NCBI GenBank assembly: GCA_031278675.1 | Contig: JAITJY010000192.1 | Location: 1-5,339, forward strand | DNA length: 5,339 nucleotides | Source of the DNA: Bifidobacteriaceae bacterium | GTDB taxonomy: Bacteria > Actinomycetota > Actinomycetes > Actinomycetales > WQXJ01 | Reading direction: 5' to 3' | Shown: positions 5,118 to 5,339 of the stretch, in pieces | Layout: each line of letters opens with the position of its first letter | Numbering within the stretch: position 1 is the stretch's first letter | Program-made: the position numbers and the translations under genes | Notes under the pieces: model-generated | What the model was told of the DNA's origin: nothing | The model's database searches: none | The model's input: the letters and a program-made list of their open reading frames with translations, nothing else

Positions 5118-5339
5118 ATGGGCACGCGCAGCACAGGCGGACGCCCCGCCAACCGACGCCAACATGGCTCCGGATCTATCCGGAGGCTGCCGTCCGGGAG
5201 GTTCCAGGCACTCTATATCGGCCCCGACCGAGTACGCCGGCCCGGGCCGCACACCTACTCGACCCGCCAGGACGCTGAGGGCTGGCTCGCCCAGACCATG
5301 CGGGACATCGAACTCGGCGTGTGGGACCCGAACCCGCCG
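5118..5339 (+). CDS. Phage/ICE tyrosine-recombinase integrase, N-terminal part (runs off window)
   Basis: Only the first 74 codons are present; the frame is open at the window edge. After a basic, probably disordered start (MGTRSTGGRPANRRQHG), residues about 18-57 match the pattern of the arm-type DNA-binding domain of actinobacterial phage integrases: GSIRRLPSGRFQALYIGPD, then HTYSTRQDAEGWLA, an aromatic-rich three-strand sheet leading into a helix. The stretch IELGVWDP (64-71) is the usual link to the SAM-like core-binding domain. The catalytic Arg-His-Arg-Tyr domain would lie beyond the window, so activity cannot be judged. Family members cut and rejoin DNA at att sites using a tyrosine nucleophile. 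The gene reads away from tRNA-Ala and probably marks the left end of an integrated element. Alternative: an integrase remnant left behind by an otherwise lost element. Confidence 0.85.
   Translation, partial: MGTRSTGGRPANRRQHGSGSIRRLPSGRFQALYIGPDRVRRPGPHTYSTRQDAEGWLAQTMRDIELGVWDPNPP
5168..5185. repeat. 8-bp palindrome inside the integrase coding start
   Basis: CTCCGGAT (5168-5175) and ATCCGGAG (5178-5185) are perfect inverted repeats around a CT spacer, within codons 17-23 of the integrase. The shape is that of a dimeric repressor or recombinase site, or of an mRNA hairpin about 50 nt after the start codon. It may also be coincidence, since the Gly-Ser-Gly-Ser-Ile-Arg stretch it encodes is typical of the family. 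Confidence 0.35.

Noticed and set aside
4952..5252. Overlapping minus-strand frames opposite the integrase start
   Set aside because: They lie antisense to the integrase and the non-coding leader, lack ribosome sites and have low-complexity Arg/Pro/Ala-rich translations.

Overview
The window looks like chromosome of a high-GC Gram-positive bacterium (Actinomycetota). The pointers are GC-rich codon use, TTG starts, a DLW-39 family micro-protein (known to me only from actinobacteria) and an actinobacterial-style phage integrase N-terminus. I cannot name the genus.

Layout. Positions 1-73 hold a strong GC hairpin that probably ends the leftward operon. Positions 74-4434 hold three tightly packed minus-strand genes, read right to left. 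The first is a lipoprotein joining a periplasmic-binding-protein-like region to a von Willebrand factor A (VWA) domain with a complete MIDAS metal site. The second is a two-helix membrane protein. The third is a TelA-family (toxic anion resistance) cytoplasmic protein. Positions 4435-4721 are a divergent intergenic region with a possible leader ORF. Positions 4722-4844 (plus strand) encode the DLW-39 micro-protein, followed by a GC hairpin and a tRNA-Ala(TGC) gene with encoded CCA at 4888-4963. Positions 4964-5117 are non-coding, with phased direct repeats and an 11-bp inverted repeat. From 5118 to the window edge runs the N-terminal 74 codons of a tyrosine-recombinase (phage/ICE) integrase.

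How the parts fit. The left operon suggests an envelope-spanning module: an outer-face lipoprotein that could bind a ligand and metal, a membrane connector with an extracytoplasmic domain and a cytoplasmic tail, and a cytoplasmic coiled-coil TelA partner. TelA and VWA proteins are known to co-occur in tellurite/stress-type gene neighbourhoods, but the substrate and output of this three-part version are not evident from sequence. The right end looks like the junction of an integrated element: an integrase gene starting 154 bp beyond the 3' end of a tRNA gene, in the same direction. If so, the element's cargo lies to the right of this window and the tRNA 3' end is the attachment site.
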